From Pilatotrama ljubarskyi (Eukaryota > Basidiomycota > Agaricomycetes > Polyporales > Polyporaceae), in assembly GCA_022385805.1 (NCBI GenBank), contig MU277746.1, positions 1 to 64,000 on the forward strand: DNA of 64,000 bases, read 5' to 3'. Position 1 is the first letter of the stretch; each line of letters starts with the position of its first letter. The notes under the pieces were generated by a model. That model was not told the DNA's origin. It saw nothing but the letters and a program-made list of their open reading frames with translations, and ran no database searches. Position numbers and translations under genes: made by a program. This document shows positions 1 to 11,893 of the stretch, in pieces.

Positions 1-812
1 AGTGCGACCGGTTGACTATGCTGCTATTACTAAGCGCCTAGTTCAACAAGCTGTGGTCGTAATGCAGAGCCCGGGGCTGACTGGGCTCGCATTCACTCAG
101 AAGGGATCTATCGCATCCATCACGAGCGCAACAAGTCGACTCAAGCTGTCAGGAAGCAAGAACAGCATCTTATCCCATATGAGCGGCAATCGCTTCTCTG
201 TGCTTGCCGTGGCATGATCGACAATGTGACTCCGAAGCATCTCCTCGCTGGTCGAGGACGATGCGCAGGACTTCTCGGTTCTCTACCATTACTTTCTCTC
301 GAGTTCAGTAAGATTTCGAGGTTGTGCATGCTCTTCTATGTCGCACAGCATTAATGTTCAAGACATATACCTACTTGTACCAAATATAAATCCTTGTTTA
401 CGATGGAGCACTCGTCCGATAAGCTCGCCATCACGCCTGGGTGACTTGTTACTTCCCCTGGCCAGCAAGTACGCAGTGCGGACTGCACTTCTGTATCTAG
501 TACCACATCCAGCGAGAGTGTAGAAGCTGCGGAGAGTATAACGCTGTTGTTATGCGACAAGACTTAGACAGAACGTCCGAAGACTGTCTTGGTTCACGTG
601 CTCGAGAGAGGAGCCTCTGGCGATACATGGGAGACGTATGCACGCATACAGGAGCATGGAAGTTATCACTACGTTTCGATCATTTCATTACATACGCAGG
701 AGCACGTCGGTGGCAAGGAAAACGTAGTCTCTTGGGGATGCCCTATCTCAGATCGGGTCCGCATTCACATTCAGGGGAGCTCCGGACTCGCAGACGCATA
801 CGACGCGTAGCC
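1..812. other. no recognisable gene
   Basis: I see only short, unconvincing open frames on both strands, with no conserved motif and no credible exon chain. The right part may contain the true 3' end of the family A gene A1, because that gene has a strong splice donor near its apparent end. Confidence 0.5.
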
Positions 813-2064
813 CTAGCGTATAACTCCTTTGCAGTCAACTGCACCTGCTTCATGACATATGAAGGGCGCAGGTCTAGCGAGATACAGGTCAGATTGTACA
901 TCGTCATCACCATTCGTGACGAACTTACAGAGTTTGATCTTCGCAGGTTCAATGTTCGTGCGATGCAATGACGAGCCATCCTCGCTGGATTCAGAGCTGT
1001 AGATCGACGAACGAAGGTCTATCGGCCCTTGACGAGCACGCCGCTGCGATTTTTGAATGATTCTGTGAGCGTGAACGATGAATATCGACGACGATGGGCC
1101 TTGGACATGCAACGAAGGGCTCACCTCACGATCTCGTCGCGCTCCTGGAAGAGTTCCTCCGGATCAGGTATATCCACTTGATTGAGATGCGCCGGAAGGT
1201 CTAACCATAGGTCGACCAGCGGGAGAAAGGACAGATCCTCGTGGAGCCCCGAGAAGAGGTCCATTTTCTTCAACCCGCTAGCACCCTGGCCAGCTATACC
1301 CTGTGTCCCGACGCTGGGAGGGTAGCTCGCTCGCATGTCCGTAGACCCTCTCGAGCTCTGCCCGGAGGAAGACGAGGCGCTACCGCACGGTAGCTCCAGC
1401 ACCGCGACGGCTGGGCGATCGCCGGCATAGAGGTTGGGTTTCGCGGAGTGTGGCGGTATCAGCGTCGCATTGTCCCATTTCATGGCTGCATACGCCACAT
1501 CTGCCACACTCCGCGAGCTGTGGTGATGCTGTCCTTGCGTTGCTCGTTCAGCATCGTCGGAGGAGTGCATGTCTAACACGGCCCGTTGTGCTTCAGGCAG
1601 GCGCACGGCTGCGCCTTCATCGAGCGCCTCCCGGGCACGGACGCGGACGGCCAGACTGGTCCCGGACCAGTGGTAGCAATTGTCGAAGGGGAAGGGAGGC
1701 TCTGTACGGAGAGGCGTGCGACGTGTAGTATGGTACACGTTCGGAAAGATCGGTGTACACATGTCGGACGTGATACCTGCAGCCTCGTCTCGCGGACGCA
1801 CACACGGACCGATCGGGCACACGCGGTAGCAGTACCACGGCCTGTGAGGGAAGGGGAGCTCCAAATCCTGTGAATATTAAGCGTGAGATTCTCGATGGCG
1901 TCGATGGAAGGACGCACAGATTGGATGTAAACAAGGTATTGCTTCGGGGTCATGGCGCTCGCGGCCGCCACAGCATCTGGGTCATCGAGATACTGCACCA
2001 TCGCCACAGGATCCACGCGGATGACAGCATACATGCCGGGATCTGGACAATAAGTCGCATTCAT
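813..2064 (-). CDS. family A protein, copy A1 (function unknown)
   Basis: One of seven related genes here that I cannot assign to a named family. Exon 1 (2064-1918) carries the family opening PGMYAVIRVD and QYLVYI. A 50-nt intron (1868-1917) joins exon 2 (1867-1125), which has the core ITSDMCTPIFPN, then PFPFDNCYHW, a Ser/Gly-rich linker and the second block LPLVDLWLDL with DIPDPEE. A 62-nt intron (1063-1124) leads to exon 3, which starts IIQKSQRRAR and reads to TAG at 813, giving 379 residues. A consensus donor GTAAGT at 928 suggests one more intron, as in A3 and A6, so the C-terminus is unresolved. The ATG at 2064 is chosen because all copies start one to nine residues before the P-x-x-Y-x-V motif. 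No family B partner is visible upstream. No signal peptide or membrane span is seen. Confidence 0.75.
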
Positions 2065-2125
2065 GGTGGTAGTGCTGGGATATAGAGGGGCCGAATGTGA
2101 AGGCCAAGGGTCTAAGTGAGGGAGA

Positions 2126-2132
2126 ATATATA
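2126..2132 (-). promoter_or_regulatory. TATA box of A1
   Basis: TATATAT on the minus strand, 62 bp before the A1 ATG. A2 and A3 have TATA motifs at nearly the same distance (about 62-71 bp), so the core promoter architecture is shared. Confidence 0.55.
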
Positions 2133-2877
2133 GCAGGGATGAGGAGGACATTCGTCGCTACTGTGGCCGGGCGTCTCACTGGTCTCTTGTCCTGCTCTTG
2201 TTCTGCGAGGGAATCCTCCTACGTACCAGGACGACATCTTAGACCGCCGAGGGATGCATATGTTGTGGCTCTTCTTGCGGCAGTGCGTCGTCAAGAGGCG
2301 GCGTCGTCCAAGAAATCTGCGCCACCTCCGCATAGACGTGGTGGTTGGCGGAGAACAATAGCAACACTCACCCTACGGGCTCGTCGCTGTTGTCAGTTCC
2401 CCTGTGTGCGTTGCCAGCACCAGTCATCGCCCGGAGAAATGGGGCACTGTCGTGATACCTGTACTCGCTGGTATTATGTCAGAACGTCAGTGCACACCAT
2501 TGAGATAGAATTGTGTAGGTTTCCGCGGCTACACTTGACGCGTATGGACGCAACCTCAGCGGTCAAAGGACAGTTCTCTCAAGCATCATGTCACTCTGGA
2601 AAACGAGATATGGTGAGTTTTGATAGCTCAGAATGCACTTAATGATCCTAGACGACGTACCGGTGTACATGCACCAAGGAGCGGCCTTCATCCTACCACG
2701 GACGAGAACAGCTGGGTACACAGTGACATTCAAGACGATGATGGAGTTCTGAATACATCGAGAGAGACACTAAGCGTGTATGTCGGCCCCTCTCCCACCC
2801 ACATACGAGAGAGAGACAGAACAAAGCGGTGCAGTATAGTCGCGCCAGTCAGAAACGAACAAGTCGCCTACTTCACC
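2133..2877. other. intergenic, no gene seen
   Basis: This stretch lies between the A1 promoter and the 3' end of the next gene. It is where a divergent family B gene would sit if A1 were paired as A2, A3 and A6 are. I searched all frames for the B motifs (GYICC, KERPC, ICIMxTF) and found none. Confidence 0.5.
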
Positions 2878-4372
2878 CTACTCGGAACGACCTTCCTCTC
2901 CGCGCTGGCGCACGCTCCCCGGTCGCCCATCATCCGAGCTGGCGCGAGGAAAGAGCTCACCATCCGTCTCCGGGTTCCAGTTGGCCAGCGTGAGCGACAG
3001 GCGCGTCGGCCGGCGCTCTGAAACGCTTTCGTCCTCTCCCGTCGAAGCGCGTCCATTATCGTCGTGTGGCGTAGGCGGTAGTACAGGGAATGGGTAGCTC
3101 ACCGCTGTGCCGACGGACGCTTCAGAGCCAGACGGTCGATGCTGCCCAAAGGACATAGGCGTGAGAGGTGTCATCGGCGTGATAGGACGAGCCGGGGCGA
3201 CGGGAGACGTCGTGCGGAGGAGGTTGGGCGTAGACGAGTTTTGAGGGGCGATCGGCGGTGTGTACGCCGTCATGGCTGAAAGAGCGGAGAAGGACTGCGG
3301 CCTAGTGGGTGGAGGGGAGGTGCCGGGTGACGAGCAGTGAGAAGGTGTTGAGGGCGGGCGGCCCACCAGGCCGTACTGATAGGGTTTCGGTTCTAGGCCG
3401 GGAGGGGGAGACGAGCCTTTGGCGCGACGAGGCCGGGATGAGGCGAGCGTGGGTTCGTACTCTGGGAACGATTGTCCACCGTAGCGGTCCCTCAAGCTTT
3501 CCCGTTTACGCCTAGCATGCAAAGCAGACGTGAGCATTCAAGAGTGCGAGAGGCGGTGCGATGACATACCAGATGAACCATATCAGCGCGACAAGACCGA
3601 TGAGGCCAAAGAACCCTCCTAGGACCCCTCCTATGATGGGGCCAACATCGTCCCTCGAGATGTCATGGTTATGGTTGGAGTTGTTACCGTCTCCGGTGAG
3701 CGACGTCGGCAAGAAAACAGGGGTTGGAGGTAGAGTCGAAGTGTAGGTCATGTACGTGACGAAGACAGAGCCATCAGCGAGAGTGGACGAGACTTCGGAA
3801 ACAATCACGGTCGGGGGCGGCGTTGAGATGCTGACAACGACAGGGCCGGATGGGAACGTAACCTGGGACGAGGGTGGAGGGGGTGGCGGAGGAGAAGGAG
3901 GCTGCGATGAGCCGCCATCACCGTCCGTCGAGCAGGGGGAAAAGAGCGTCTTCGTGGGCTGCGATTCGGTGATGGGGATGGTGAGCACGACTTGGACGGG
4001 GACTGTGTCCACTTCGCCCTCTGCAACCCAGACCGATATCAGCACTCACATGATACTACACTTCCGGATGTAGCTGGAAATGTCGGAGAGACAAAGCAGA
4101 GAACCGGTATAACCGCGGAGGTCCATGATTGCGGTTGCGGTTGCGGAAAAAAGGGACTCACCGTCGATGGTGCTCACAACCTCTACCGTGGTCGACGAGA
4201 GGCATATCGTCGTATGATTCAGGACGTTGACAGACGAGAGCACGCAGGACGAGCTGAGCGTTGTGGTCACATCCGGCGGGATGGTGGTGAGGCTGTCGGA
4301 GGTGGTGGTTGTGACGCTGCTCGTCGTCAACAACTCATATTCGGTCAAGGTCGGCGTCGGGGTGCATGCCAT
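2878..4372 (-). CDS. Ser/Thr-rich single-pass membrane protein, cell-wall-sensor-like
   Basis: Three exons (4372-4162, 4020-3570, 3511-2878) give 431 residues. Residues 1 to about 195 are rich in Thr, Ser and Pro, with a run of eight prolines, as expected for an O-mannosylated extracellular stalk. A single membrane span follows at about 197-221 with small-residue packing (GGVLGGFFGLIG) and then a basic stop-transfer RKRE. The cytoplasmic tail of about 210 residues is Pro/Ser-rich with repeated TPMTPLTPM-type sites. This architecture matches the Mid2/Wsc class of fungal wall-stress sensors, but no WSC cysteine domain is present, so the role is inferred from architecture only. The start is uncertain: no clear signal peptide follows the ATG at 4372, and an in-frame ATG at 4531 or an upstream exon is possible. 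The gene is divergent from the CHY zinc-finger gene. Confidence 0.75.
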
Positions 4373-4785
4373 AAACGAGAGCACGGGATCCCTCAGGCGA
4401 GAAAGAGAGGAGATGGCGGAGGGAGAGAAAGACGATGTGCGGGCTTTCGTGCCCGATGAGAGCGGATGGCAGCCCGCGCCAGAGTCGGACAGCACCCGCC
4501 GCGAGGTTCCGAAGTCTGGTCCTCGTTGCACCTAGAAGCCTGATATCGCGCTATCATTGGCATTTTGGGCGAGCAAGTAACGAGATAAGTAGCGCATCCG
4601 ACGGAGGACGTGCAGGAGGCATGGTGGCGGTCGAGGGCAGAGGCGTGGGCAACATGCACGGCGTCGGACTCCGTGGCCAACTGCAGCTCCGAGTCGCGCA
4701 TGGCTGAGGCACGTCCGGTACAGTAAACTTTGACCTCTGACCACCATCGTCTTCGCGTGCATTTCTTCGACACCGACGGACGAAA
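4373..4785. promoter_or_regulatory. shared divergent promoter region
   Basis: 413 bp separate the start codons of the membrane protein (minus) and the CHY zinc-finger gene (plus). No TATA box is obvious on either side. Confidence 0.4.
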
Positions 4786-5419
4786 ATGTGGTGAGCAGCC
4801 TCGAATCTGATTGCCATGGCTCCGACGTCCTGGTCGACACTCAGAGGATGCGATCTGCCTCGCTTGACCAGGACGGTGCTGGGTTGTGCGGTACTTCCGT
4901 CCAAGTCGTGAACGCTTACTCACACAGATTGCCATGTCTTCGTGTGTTTCAGCAAACACGTCCTCAATGCCCAGGTCGCAATTCGTGCGCCATGCTGCAA
5001 GCAGTGGTTCGACTGCGCCGAGTGCCATGCGGAGACGCAGGACCACCGGTTGAAGAAGACAGTCGAGATGCATTTCCTCTGCAAGAAGTGCAAGAAGGCA
5101 TTCCGAAAAGACATGAACAACTACGAGGAGAGCGACGAGTACTGCCCACATTGCGATAACCACTACGTGAGTTCTGACGCGTTCTGCAATTCACGGGCTC
5201 TGGATTGAAGGTACCGCAGGTCATCGAGGCCAAGACACCACAAGCAGTGCTCGGCGTAGAAGGAGACGATCCTCGCATCAACGCACGGTGAGCACCCAGT
5301 AACCGCCGTACTCTGCTGCCTCTCACGTATTGCGCTCCAGAATGCTGAAGGACGAGCGTGTCAAGCAAGATCCTTCACGCTCACTCTTCTCGATGGACCT
5401 TACCGATCGTATCGGTTGA
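4786..5419 (+). CDS. CHY zinc-finger protein, Hot13-like
   Basis: The 124-residue protein is almost entirely a CHY-type zinc finger: KHVLNAQ, then CCKQWFDCAECH, CKKCKKAFRKDM and YCPHCDNHY supply the Cys/His zinc ligands. The closing region (AKTPQAVLGVEGDDPRINAR, then SRSLFSMDLTDRIG) is the conserved tail of the small fungal proteins of this family. In yeast the relative Hot13 works in the mitochondrial intermembrane space with the Mia40 import pathway; localisation here is inference. There are four exons: 4786-4790, 4953-5166, 5211-5287 and 5341-5419. The first coding exon is only ATGTG, so the protein starts Met-Cys with the Cys codon split by a 162-nt intron. That start restores the usual MCKH opening and the reading frame. 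Confidence 0.88.
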
Positions 5420-6173
5420 CTGTTCTCCTGCCGTCCGCTCGGTATGTCTTATGTCTCCCCGGAGTATCTTCGCAGCTCAAGATGCCTTTGCAGTAGCTTT
5501 GATATCCATATATCGCGAATACATACCATGGCATCTTCGTCCACATTCGCGGCTCAGCATAGGACCCCATCTAGGCCATGCTTGAACGCTCTCGTCTTCT
5601 CTCCTCGGGGTTTGCACCCAGGCCATCTTGTTCCAGCCTTCAGCCACGAATTCCCAGACAGTGGCCGCAGGAAGCTATGGGCGACTCATTGCAGTTGGCT
5701 CACTGGAGCGTCTCACGCCCTCGCAGCCATAAGATTATCAGAAGAGCAGTTCACGCAGACTTGGGACAGGTAGGTAGACTGCACAAGATTGCGAGGCCGA
5801 GCGAAAACTAAGCCTGATCGGCTGTGTCGAACGATCTGCTGGCCCAGCAGCAGGACAGACGATGAGGCTTGCCTACATGATGTTAGGATTGTATTATGCT
5901 TCGAGAATCACGGTTTGGACCTCTACATCCCACTGATCCCACTCTCATCGCCATCGCCCGTGTACATGCCCGGGCACACCACCCTGCTCTGTGTCCTCCA
6001 TTTGGAATCCAACCCTCTTGACCCCGCTGTCCCTTGGATATGATCGGATATGGATGTGTAGTGCACTGGAACGCGGGATGCCCTACATCTGCGAGTTCCC
6101 ATAAAACGGACCGCCGCATGAACGTTGAACGGCGGCGCGATCAGCGCGCTATCCACAGAAGTGGCAAAAACAC
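5420..6173. other. intergenic, no gene seen
   Basis: This is the 3' flank of the CHY gene up to the tRNA. Open frames are short and lack motifs. Confidence 0.5.
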
Positions 6174-6247
6174 TGGCCAACGCCGGGATCGAACCGACGA
6201 CCTTGGCGTTATTAGCACCACGCTCTAACCAACTGAGCTAGCCGGCC
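6174..6247 (-). tRNA. tRNA-Ile (AAT anticodon)
   Basis: A 74-nt cloverleaf with acceptor GGCCGGC/GTTGGCC, discriminator A, anticodon loop CTAATAA (anticodon AAT) and an intact T-loop TTCGATC. Compared with the other copies in this window it has G instead of A at position 6, giving a G-U pair in the acceptor stem. No intron. Confidence 0.93.
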
Positions 6248-6443
6248 GTTGATGACTCAGGCTTTTGCTTGTATACTATCAGTTATATGTTTTCCGGCCA
6301 AAGATCGTAGACGTTTTGCTGGTTTTCCTGCTGACTTTCGACCATCGAACTGTTCACCCACCTCCAGCTCAGTTCTGCTCTCCCGCTCAACTCCTCTGAC
6401 CCGGCACCTGCTCCTTTAGATCCACGAAACGCCCTTTGTCTGT

Positions 6444-7364
6444 ATGGGGACCTCCAGAAGAGTCGCCGTGTCCGACCCGTCTTCCTCGAAACAGTCCGGC
6501 AGCGCACCTCACAAACACTCGAAACGTCCACAACACAAGAAACACCCTGCTCCCGCCGCGTCCGCCTCAAATGCTCTCCCAGGCGTGCAGAAGATCAAAG
6601 CTGCCCTACGACAAACGCGCCGCCTCCTAGCGAAAGATAACCTCGCAGCAGACGTGCGCGTCGCGACCGAACGGCGGCTGAAGTCGCTCGAGGCGGACCT
6701 CGAGAAGGCCGAGCGCGCGCGGCTCGAGCGCACCATGGCGACGCGCTACCACAAAGTCAAGTTCTTTGAACGGCAGAAGGTGTCGCGAAAGCTGCAACAG
6801 ACGCAGCGCAAGCTCTCCCAGGCGACGGACAAGGCGGAGCGGAAGGAGCTCGAGGCGCGTCTCACGGAGCTCCGCGTAGACCTCAACTACATCTTGCACT
6901 ATCCCAAGACGAAGAAGTACATTTCGCTCTTTCCTCCGGAGGTGAGGCAGGCGAAGGGCCAGAGTGCTGCGCAGGCTGCGAGGGAGGCGAAGGAGAAGTC
7001 GGAAACGGACAGGCAGCGGGAGGAGCTCCGGGATTGGATGCGGAAGCAGATGGATGCTGGTGCGTTGAGCTGGGAGCCTGAGGTCGAGCTGGAGAAGTCG
7101 GAACGCAAGGCCGCGCGAGCCTCGAACACGGCGCTATCGTTAGAGGCACCGGGAGAGAAGAAGACGAAAAGCAAGAAGGCCGGCACAGCAGACGTCTCTG
7201 CTGCAAAATCGAGGACAGCAGCAGCAGTGGCGGACGATGACTTCTTTGCTGCTGAGGAGGACGAGGAAGACGAGGGTGAGGACGGAGGCGCGAACGCGAG
7301 TGACTCGGAGGAGAGCGATAGTGGTGGAGGTGGTTCAGACGAGGACGTCGATATGGACGAATAG
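6444..7364 (+). CDS. EFG1: rRNA-processing protein Efg1
   Basis: A single exon encodes 306 residues. After a basic, disordered N-terminus (about 1-50) comes the Efg1 domain: long charged helices beginning GVQKIKAALRQTRRLL and running through RYHKVKFFERQKVSRKL, with the signature stretch LNYILHYPKTKKYISLFPP near residues 150-170. The C-terminus is Lys-rich and then strongly acidic (EEDEEDEGED, ending EDVDMDE). Efg1 is a nucleolar SSU-processome factor needed for early cleavage of pre-rRNA and 18S maturation. Length and layout match fungal orthologues. The tRNA-Ile lies about 200 bp upstream on the opposite strand. Confidence 0.93.
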   Translation: MGTSRRVAVSDPSSSKQSGSAPHKHSKRPQHKKHPAPAASASNALPGVQKIKAALRQTRRLLAKDNLAADVRVATERRLKSLEADLEKAERARLERTMATRYHKVKFFERQKVSRKLQQTQRKLSQATDKAERKELEARLTELRVDLNYILHYPKTKKYISLFPPEVRQAKGQSAAQAAREAKEKSETDRQREELRDWMRKQMDAGALSWEPEVELEKSERKAARASNTALSLEAPGEKKTKSKKAGTADVSAAKSRTAAAVADDDFFAAEEDEEDEGEDGGANASDSEESDSGGGGSDEDVDMDE

Positions 7365-8209
7365 GCGTTCAGGATTGCTTTCGATGGCTTTAGGTGAGTC
7401 CTAGTTCTAGCGTTGGATATACTCTTACTAAGCGCATTCATGTAGGGTACTCGGGAGGCGTATGTCGCATTGCTACGCACATTATAATTGCAGTCCACTC
7501 GCATGCATCCATTGCGTCTGCATGTTGAAGAGGACGTCTTCACCTAGACATGTCATATGCATACGTGCACCCAGGTATGGTCAAGATATGCCCTTTCGTG
7601 AATCGCTGCCGCCGCCTTTACTCTTACACTCTCCCTCATAGCGCTTACTCCGGAGTCACTATTGTGAGTCCATCTGCGGTCTCTCCGCTAGCAACGCCCC
7701 TACTCTTTGACAGACCATCGGACCATCCTGCATACGAATACGGAGGGCGCGAGCGCTTATATCCTCCATTTCTCTCCAGCGTCTGCGAAAGCCTGCTACC
7801 GCGCACCGAGCACCTCCGTGTCCTCCGGGCCCTGAGGCAGGTACGATCGCAATCCATGATCATGAGGCACCGTGCAGGTTCCCAGCGCACATCGCGATCG
7901 CTGGTCAGCGGGACCCTTGTGGCGTCCCGGCACGCGAGCACCCCTCTCGGACCGCCGGACCGTCTTACCTGGAGGGTATGCTCGCCGTCCTCCGTCCGCT
8001 CGAGCTCATCAGGCATAGGTGGGACGGAAAGGAGGGGTTCTGATGCAATGCAATGCACGATTAGCAATACTGACCCCGGGGGACAGGTATAAATCCGGAG
8101 GCCCTCCGTCCGCGTCGCTATCGTCCCGCTCATCTCCTGTCCTCCAGACTGTTACTCCCCTCTACCCACAGCACCACCGAGCAGTACTAGCAGCCGCATT
8201 TGACGCGCG
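7365..8209. other. intergenic; promoter of the aldo-keto reductase at its right end
   Basis: No gene is supported here. The only feature is a TATA motif at 8088-8094, about 120 bp before the next ATG. Confidence 0.5.
8088..8094 (+). promoter_or_regulatory. TATA box of the aldo-keto reductase gene
   Basis: TATAAAT in a GC-rich surround (GGTATAAATCC), 122 bp before the ATG at 8210. Confidence 0.5.
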
Positions 8210-9611
8210 ATGTCTTTCGGAAAGACGCTTACCCTGTCTACTGGAGCAAAGATCCCGCAGATCGGGCTGGGCACCTGGCTCTCGAAGCCGAACGAAGTTG
8301 AACGCGCCGTACGTCTCTCCTTCCCTTGCTCTCGAGCACTGCGCTAGGAGTGTCGACTGATTCTGCATGCATGCTGGTAGGTCGAGCATGCGATTCGCGT
8401 TGGCTACAGGCACATCGACTGCGCAATGGTGTACGGGAATCAGGACGAGGTGCGTCTTTTCCAGAATTACCCTCGCCTCCGCAGTACCTCTGACATGTGC
8501 CGTCCCGCGTGTTCCCTTTCATAGGTCGGTCGCGCGCTCAAGAAGGTCATCCCCTCCGTGGTGAAGCGTGAGGAGCTGTTCATCACTTCCAAGCTCTGGA
8601 ACACCTCGCACAGACCGGACCAGGTCGAGAAGGAGCTCAACGAGACGCTCAAGCAGCTCCAGCTCGATTACCTAGATCTCTATCGTGAGTCCCACATGCC
8701 TGTCATCTCGGTATAGATGACTGAACTCCGTTGAAGTGGTACACTGGCCCGTTGCTTTCCCTCCCGGGCTCGAGGGCTTTGAGCCGGAGGACCCCAAGCG
8801 GCCCGGATGGGTCATCCTCGACACGGAGGTCAGCTTGGTCGATACCTGGAAGGCGATGATCGCCCTGTTGAACACGGGCAAGGTGCGGAAGATGGCAAGG
8901 GTGGGGCGCTATCTTTTGTCTGACGAGCGTTCTGCAGGTCAAGGCTATCGGTGTTTCGAACTTCTCGATCGAACACATCAAGGGCATCGCGGAGGCGACG
9001 GGTGTCTGGCCTGTACGTTGCCTGCGTTCATATCGTCTGGCCAAAATTGACGAGCTATCTGCGTTGTCAGGCCGTCAACCAGATCGAGGCACACCCTCTG
9101 CTTCTGCAGGACGACCTCGTTCAGTTCTGCAAGGAGCACAACATCCACATCACTGCCTACAGCCCTCTCGGAAACAACAGTGCGTCTTCCTTTCCTAGGG
9201 AGCGTGCGTGTATGATCTAATCTAGGTTACAGTGGCGGGCCACCAGAAGCTCACGGACTACCCTGAGGTTCAGGCGATCGCCAAGAAGCTCAACGCGACG
9301 CCCGCGCAGGTCCTGATCGCATTCGGCGTCAAGCGCGGATACTCTGTCATCCCCAAGAGCGTTACGCCAGGTCTGTTACTGCACTCACCTAAAATACAGT
9401 CGGTTACTTACGCGGACGTCTCGCAGAACGTATCGAGTCGAACTTCCAGCAGGTCGAGCTGTCCGACGAGGACTATGAGAAGCTCGTCGAGCTCGGGCGG
9501 AAGAACCCGAAGCGGTTCAACGTGAAGACGACGTACCCGCCGTTCTGGGACATCAACATCTTCAACGACGAGGCGGAGAAGACGACCACGAACCAGATCA
9601 AGATCGCTTGA
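8210..9611 (+). CDS. aldo-keto reductase (aldehyde/glycerol dehydrogenase type)
   Basis: An NADPH-dependent carbonyl reductase with the AKR barrel. Eight exons (8210-8308, 8381-8449, 8525-8684, 8737-8882, 8938-9012, 9071-9179, 9233-9370, 9427-9611) total 327 codons. The catalytic tetrad is complete: Asp46 and Tyr51 in [13 protein letters not shown], Lys79 in FITSKLWN and His112 in VHWP. Family signatures [13 protein letters not shown] and AVNQIEAHP, and the C-terminal cofactor loop VIPKSVTP, are all present. The sequence is close to the Gcy1/Ypr1 type of fungal glycerol or aldehyde reductase; the natural substrate cannot be told from sequence. No signal peptide, so probably cytosolic. The gene looks intact. 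Confidence 0.93.
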
Positions 9612-10545
9612 GCAAGTCCGACACTGTCAAGAGGTCTGCCAGTGCTCGGGTCCGGGAGACTGGCGTAGGACGAAGTGTGAAAGTGGTTCCGTCGCAGTGT
9701 ACTTCGTTGTATTGATATCCACATTCCTAGCATTGGCTTGTGTTGCATCATTACTGTTGAGCAATGAGAGTGATAAGTGAAGCTTTCGAAGAATTGAGCA
9801 GCAATCGCTCGGCGCGCTCCCAGTACCCCGCGGCCCGCCTTTGAAGTGGAGGGAGGGGCACTCGGCAAAGTCCGAAATTGACGAGACGCGGACTCGACAA
9901 AGAGTCGAGCTCATCCTCGCCTGTTTCTTTCTCGCCCTCGCCTGTTTCTTTCTCGCCCTCGCCTGTTTCTTTCTCGCCCTCGGCTGTCTCTTGCATTCCA
10001 TTGAGTTCAACTTCTCGTCGTGTCATCTAGAAAGATTGACACCTAGAACCGCTTCAAAATGAATATGGGAAGCCTGGTCGACTATCTGACCATCGGCTGC
10101 GAATGCTGCGAACTGCAATATAATCGTTCTGCATAGGCACGGCGTTTCAACACAGCGCGCTGAGCCCCAACCACTTGTATCGGGCGGCCAACGAATCACT
10201 CTCGCTCTACTATATGCCGGTCGAACTCAAGCTGTTCCCCCTTCCAGGCGAAACCACGTACATGCGCTGCGATGCGCACGCTTTGCAGCATGTTCAGGTC
10301 CTCGCCCCTCGCCGGCTACCTGTGCGTATGGAGAAAGGTAGAGGTGGGATGCTCTTCCTTCGTTGCATCATGTCTCCGCCTCACCACACTCGTCAGGCTC
10401 CGGACTCGCAGAAGCGTCTCACAAATCGAGCCCTCCTAAAGCGCAGCCGTAATTATTTCGTACATGACATGTAACCCCAAAGGCAATTCGCTCCTCCCCC
10501 CTTCCTTCGCATCTTCAACCACCGTCGACGACAACGAACGGTGCT
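9612..10545. other. intergenic with a short minisatellite
   Basis: This is the region between convergent genes (aldo-keto reductase and A2). Apart from the 21-bp tandem repeat at 9915-9977 I see no gene or motif. Confidence 0.5.
9915..9977 (+). repeat. 21-bp tandem repeat, three perfect copies
   Basis: Three identical head-to-tail copies of a pyrimidine-rich 21-mer beginning CCTCGCCTG, followed by a partial fourth. The period keeps frame, but no gene covers it. It lies about 300 bp past the reductase stop codon. Confidence 0.9.
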
Positions 10546-11893
10546 TCAGCGCCTGCTGAAGAATGCGTCGATCGCGGCTTTCAGCCTTGCCGACAGACTG
10601 GCTGGACATCGTGGACTCGAGGTGAGACGACGCAAATTCAGAGTCAACAAATATCAGGGCTCACATTTGGGACGCTTCTCGATCGCATCAACGACTCGGT
10701 CATGAGCACCGGCTTGCGTCTCATTGACGTCGGCGGGATTGTGAACATCCGCGCTGTCATCAGCTTCGTCAGAGGACTGGGCCTCTCGACGCGCACGGGT
10801 GCGAGCAATGCTCTCCTCCACGATCCTGGAGAATGGTCAGTACACCACGCTGGAGATATCCATGGCTTGGCGACGCACTTGACAAGCTTTTCGCGCTCCT
10901 TGACGAATTCGATGGGATCTGGAACGTTGTCCTCCGAGAACTGGGCGCCGAGGTCGAACCAAATCTTGACAATGGGAATGAGAAGATCACGCTCGTCCGT
11001 GAACATGCCAAAGATGTCCATCTCGTGCAAGTCTACGATTGCCTCGGCATCTTGTGACTCCTCGCCGTCACAGTCTGTACCCTGCTCGGATTCATAAGCC
11101 GCGCTCCACTGAGATTGACTTTCATCGTAGCTCGGGGCCAGGCTTTGTAAATCTTGAGCGAACGACGCCATTGATCGCGAAGACATCGCGTAGTTCCTAG
11201 CATCCTCCTCCACAGATAGGTCGGTAACAGAGGGGTTCGATGACGCATCTGACCGTGGTATGGCCCCGTGTTCAGAACGTTCGGCATGCGCGTCCTCCAC
11301 CTCGCACACGCGCGCGACAGTGGTGGCGGCCAGAGCCTGCCGCTCTTCCCAGATACGCATGCTCTTCAGTGTGTGCATGCCCCTAGCCCACTCCATCTTG
11401 GTGTGCTGGTCCGCAGGTAGCTCCGTCACCGGTCCTGCTCGGTAGTCGCGCCCGTCGTTCACGATGCGGACGTCGAGCTGGGTGTATGCCCCGAACCAGT
11501 GGTAGCAGTTGCTGAAAGGGAATGGCGGCTTCGTATGAAGTGATTCGCAATCCCCAAACGGATAGTATGTGTTGGGATGAATCGGCATGCACATATCGGA
11601 GGTAATGCAGAGCTCTGGGGCCTCGGGTCGAATGCGAGGACCAAGCAAGTACGCGCTATACTTGAAGGTAGGGTTGTCCGGGAAAGGGAGCTGCAGAACC
11701 TACAACCTTGTCAGTACGATACCGCCGGGGCAAAACAGGATAATGAACATACCACGTTCAAGTAGACGAGGCACTTGGTCTTCTTGAGACTGGCAGCCTC
11801 CGCGTTGGCGACGGGGTCGTCGAAGGGTTTCAACGTACTCTCGATATCCAACTCGACGACAGCATACGTACCCGGACGTGGGAAGAACGGCAT
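10546..11893 (-). CDS. family A protein, copy A2 (function unknown)
   Basis: Four exons (11893-11753, 11699-10879, 10825-10665, 10601-10546) with introns of 53, 53 and 63 nt give 392 residues. It opens PRPGTYAVVELD, continues LQLPFPDNP, and has the family core ITSDMCMPIHPNTYYP and PFPFSNCYHW. A long acidic, Ser-rich linker (about 120 residues, rich in Glu/Asp/Ser) precedes the second block EMDIFG, IVKIWFDL and NVPDPIEF. The C-terminus is short, basic and amphipathic (SLSARLKAAIDAFFSRR). No enzyme motif, signal peptide or membrane span is visible. It is head-to-head with B1 across 625 bp, one of three such A/B pairs here. The last exon rests on splice logic only and is the least certain part. 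Confidence 0.82.
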
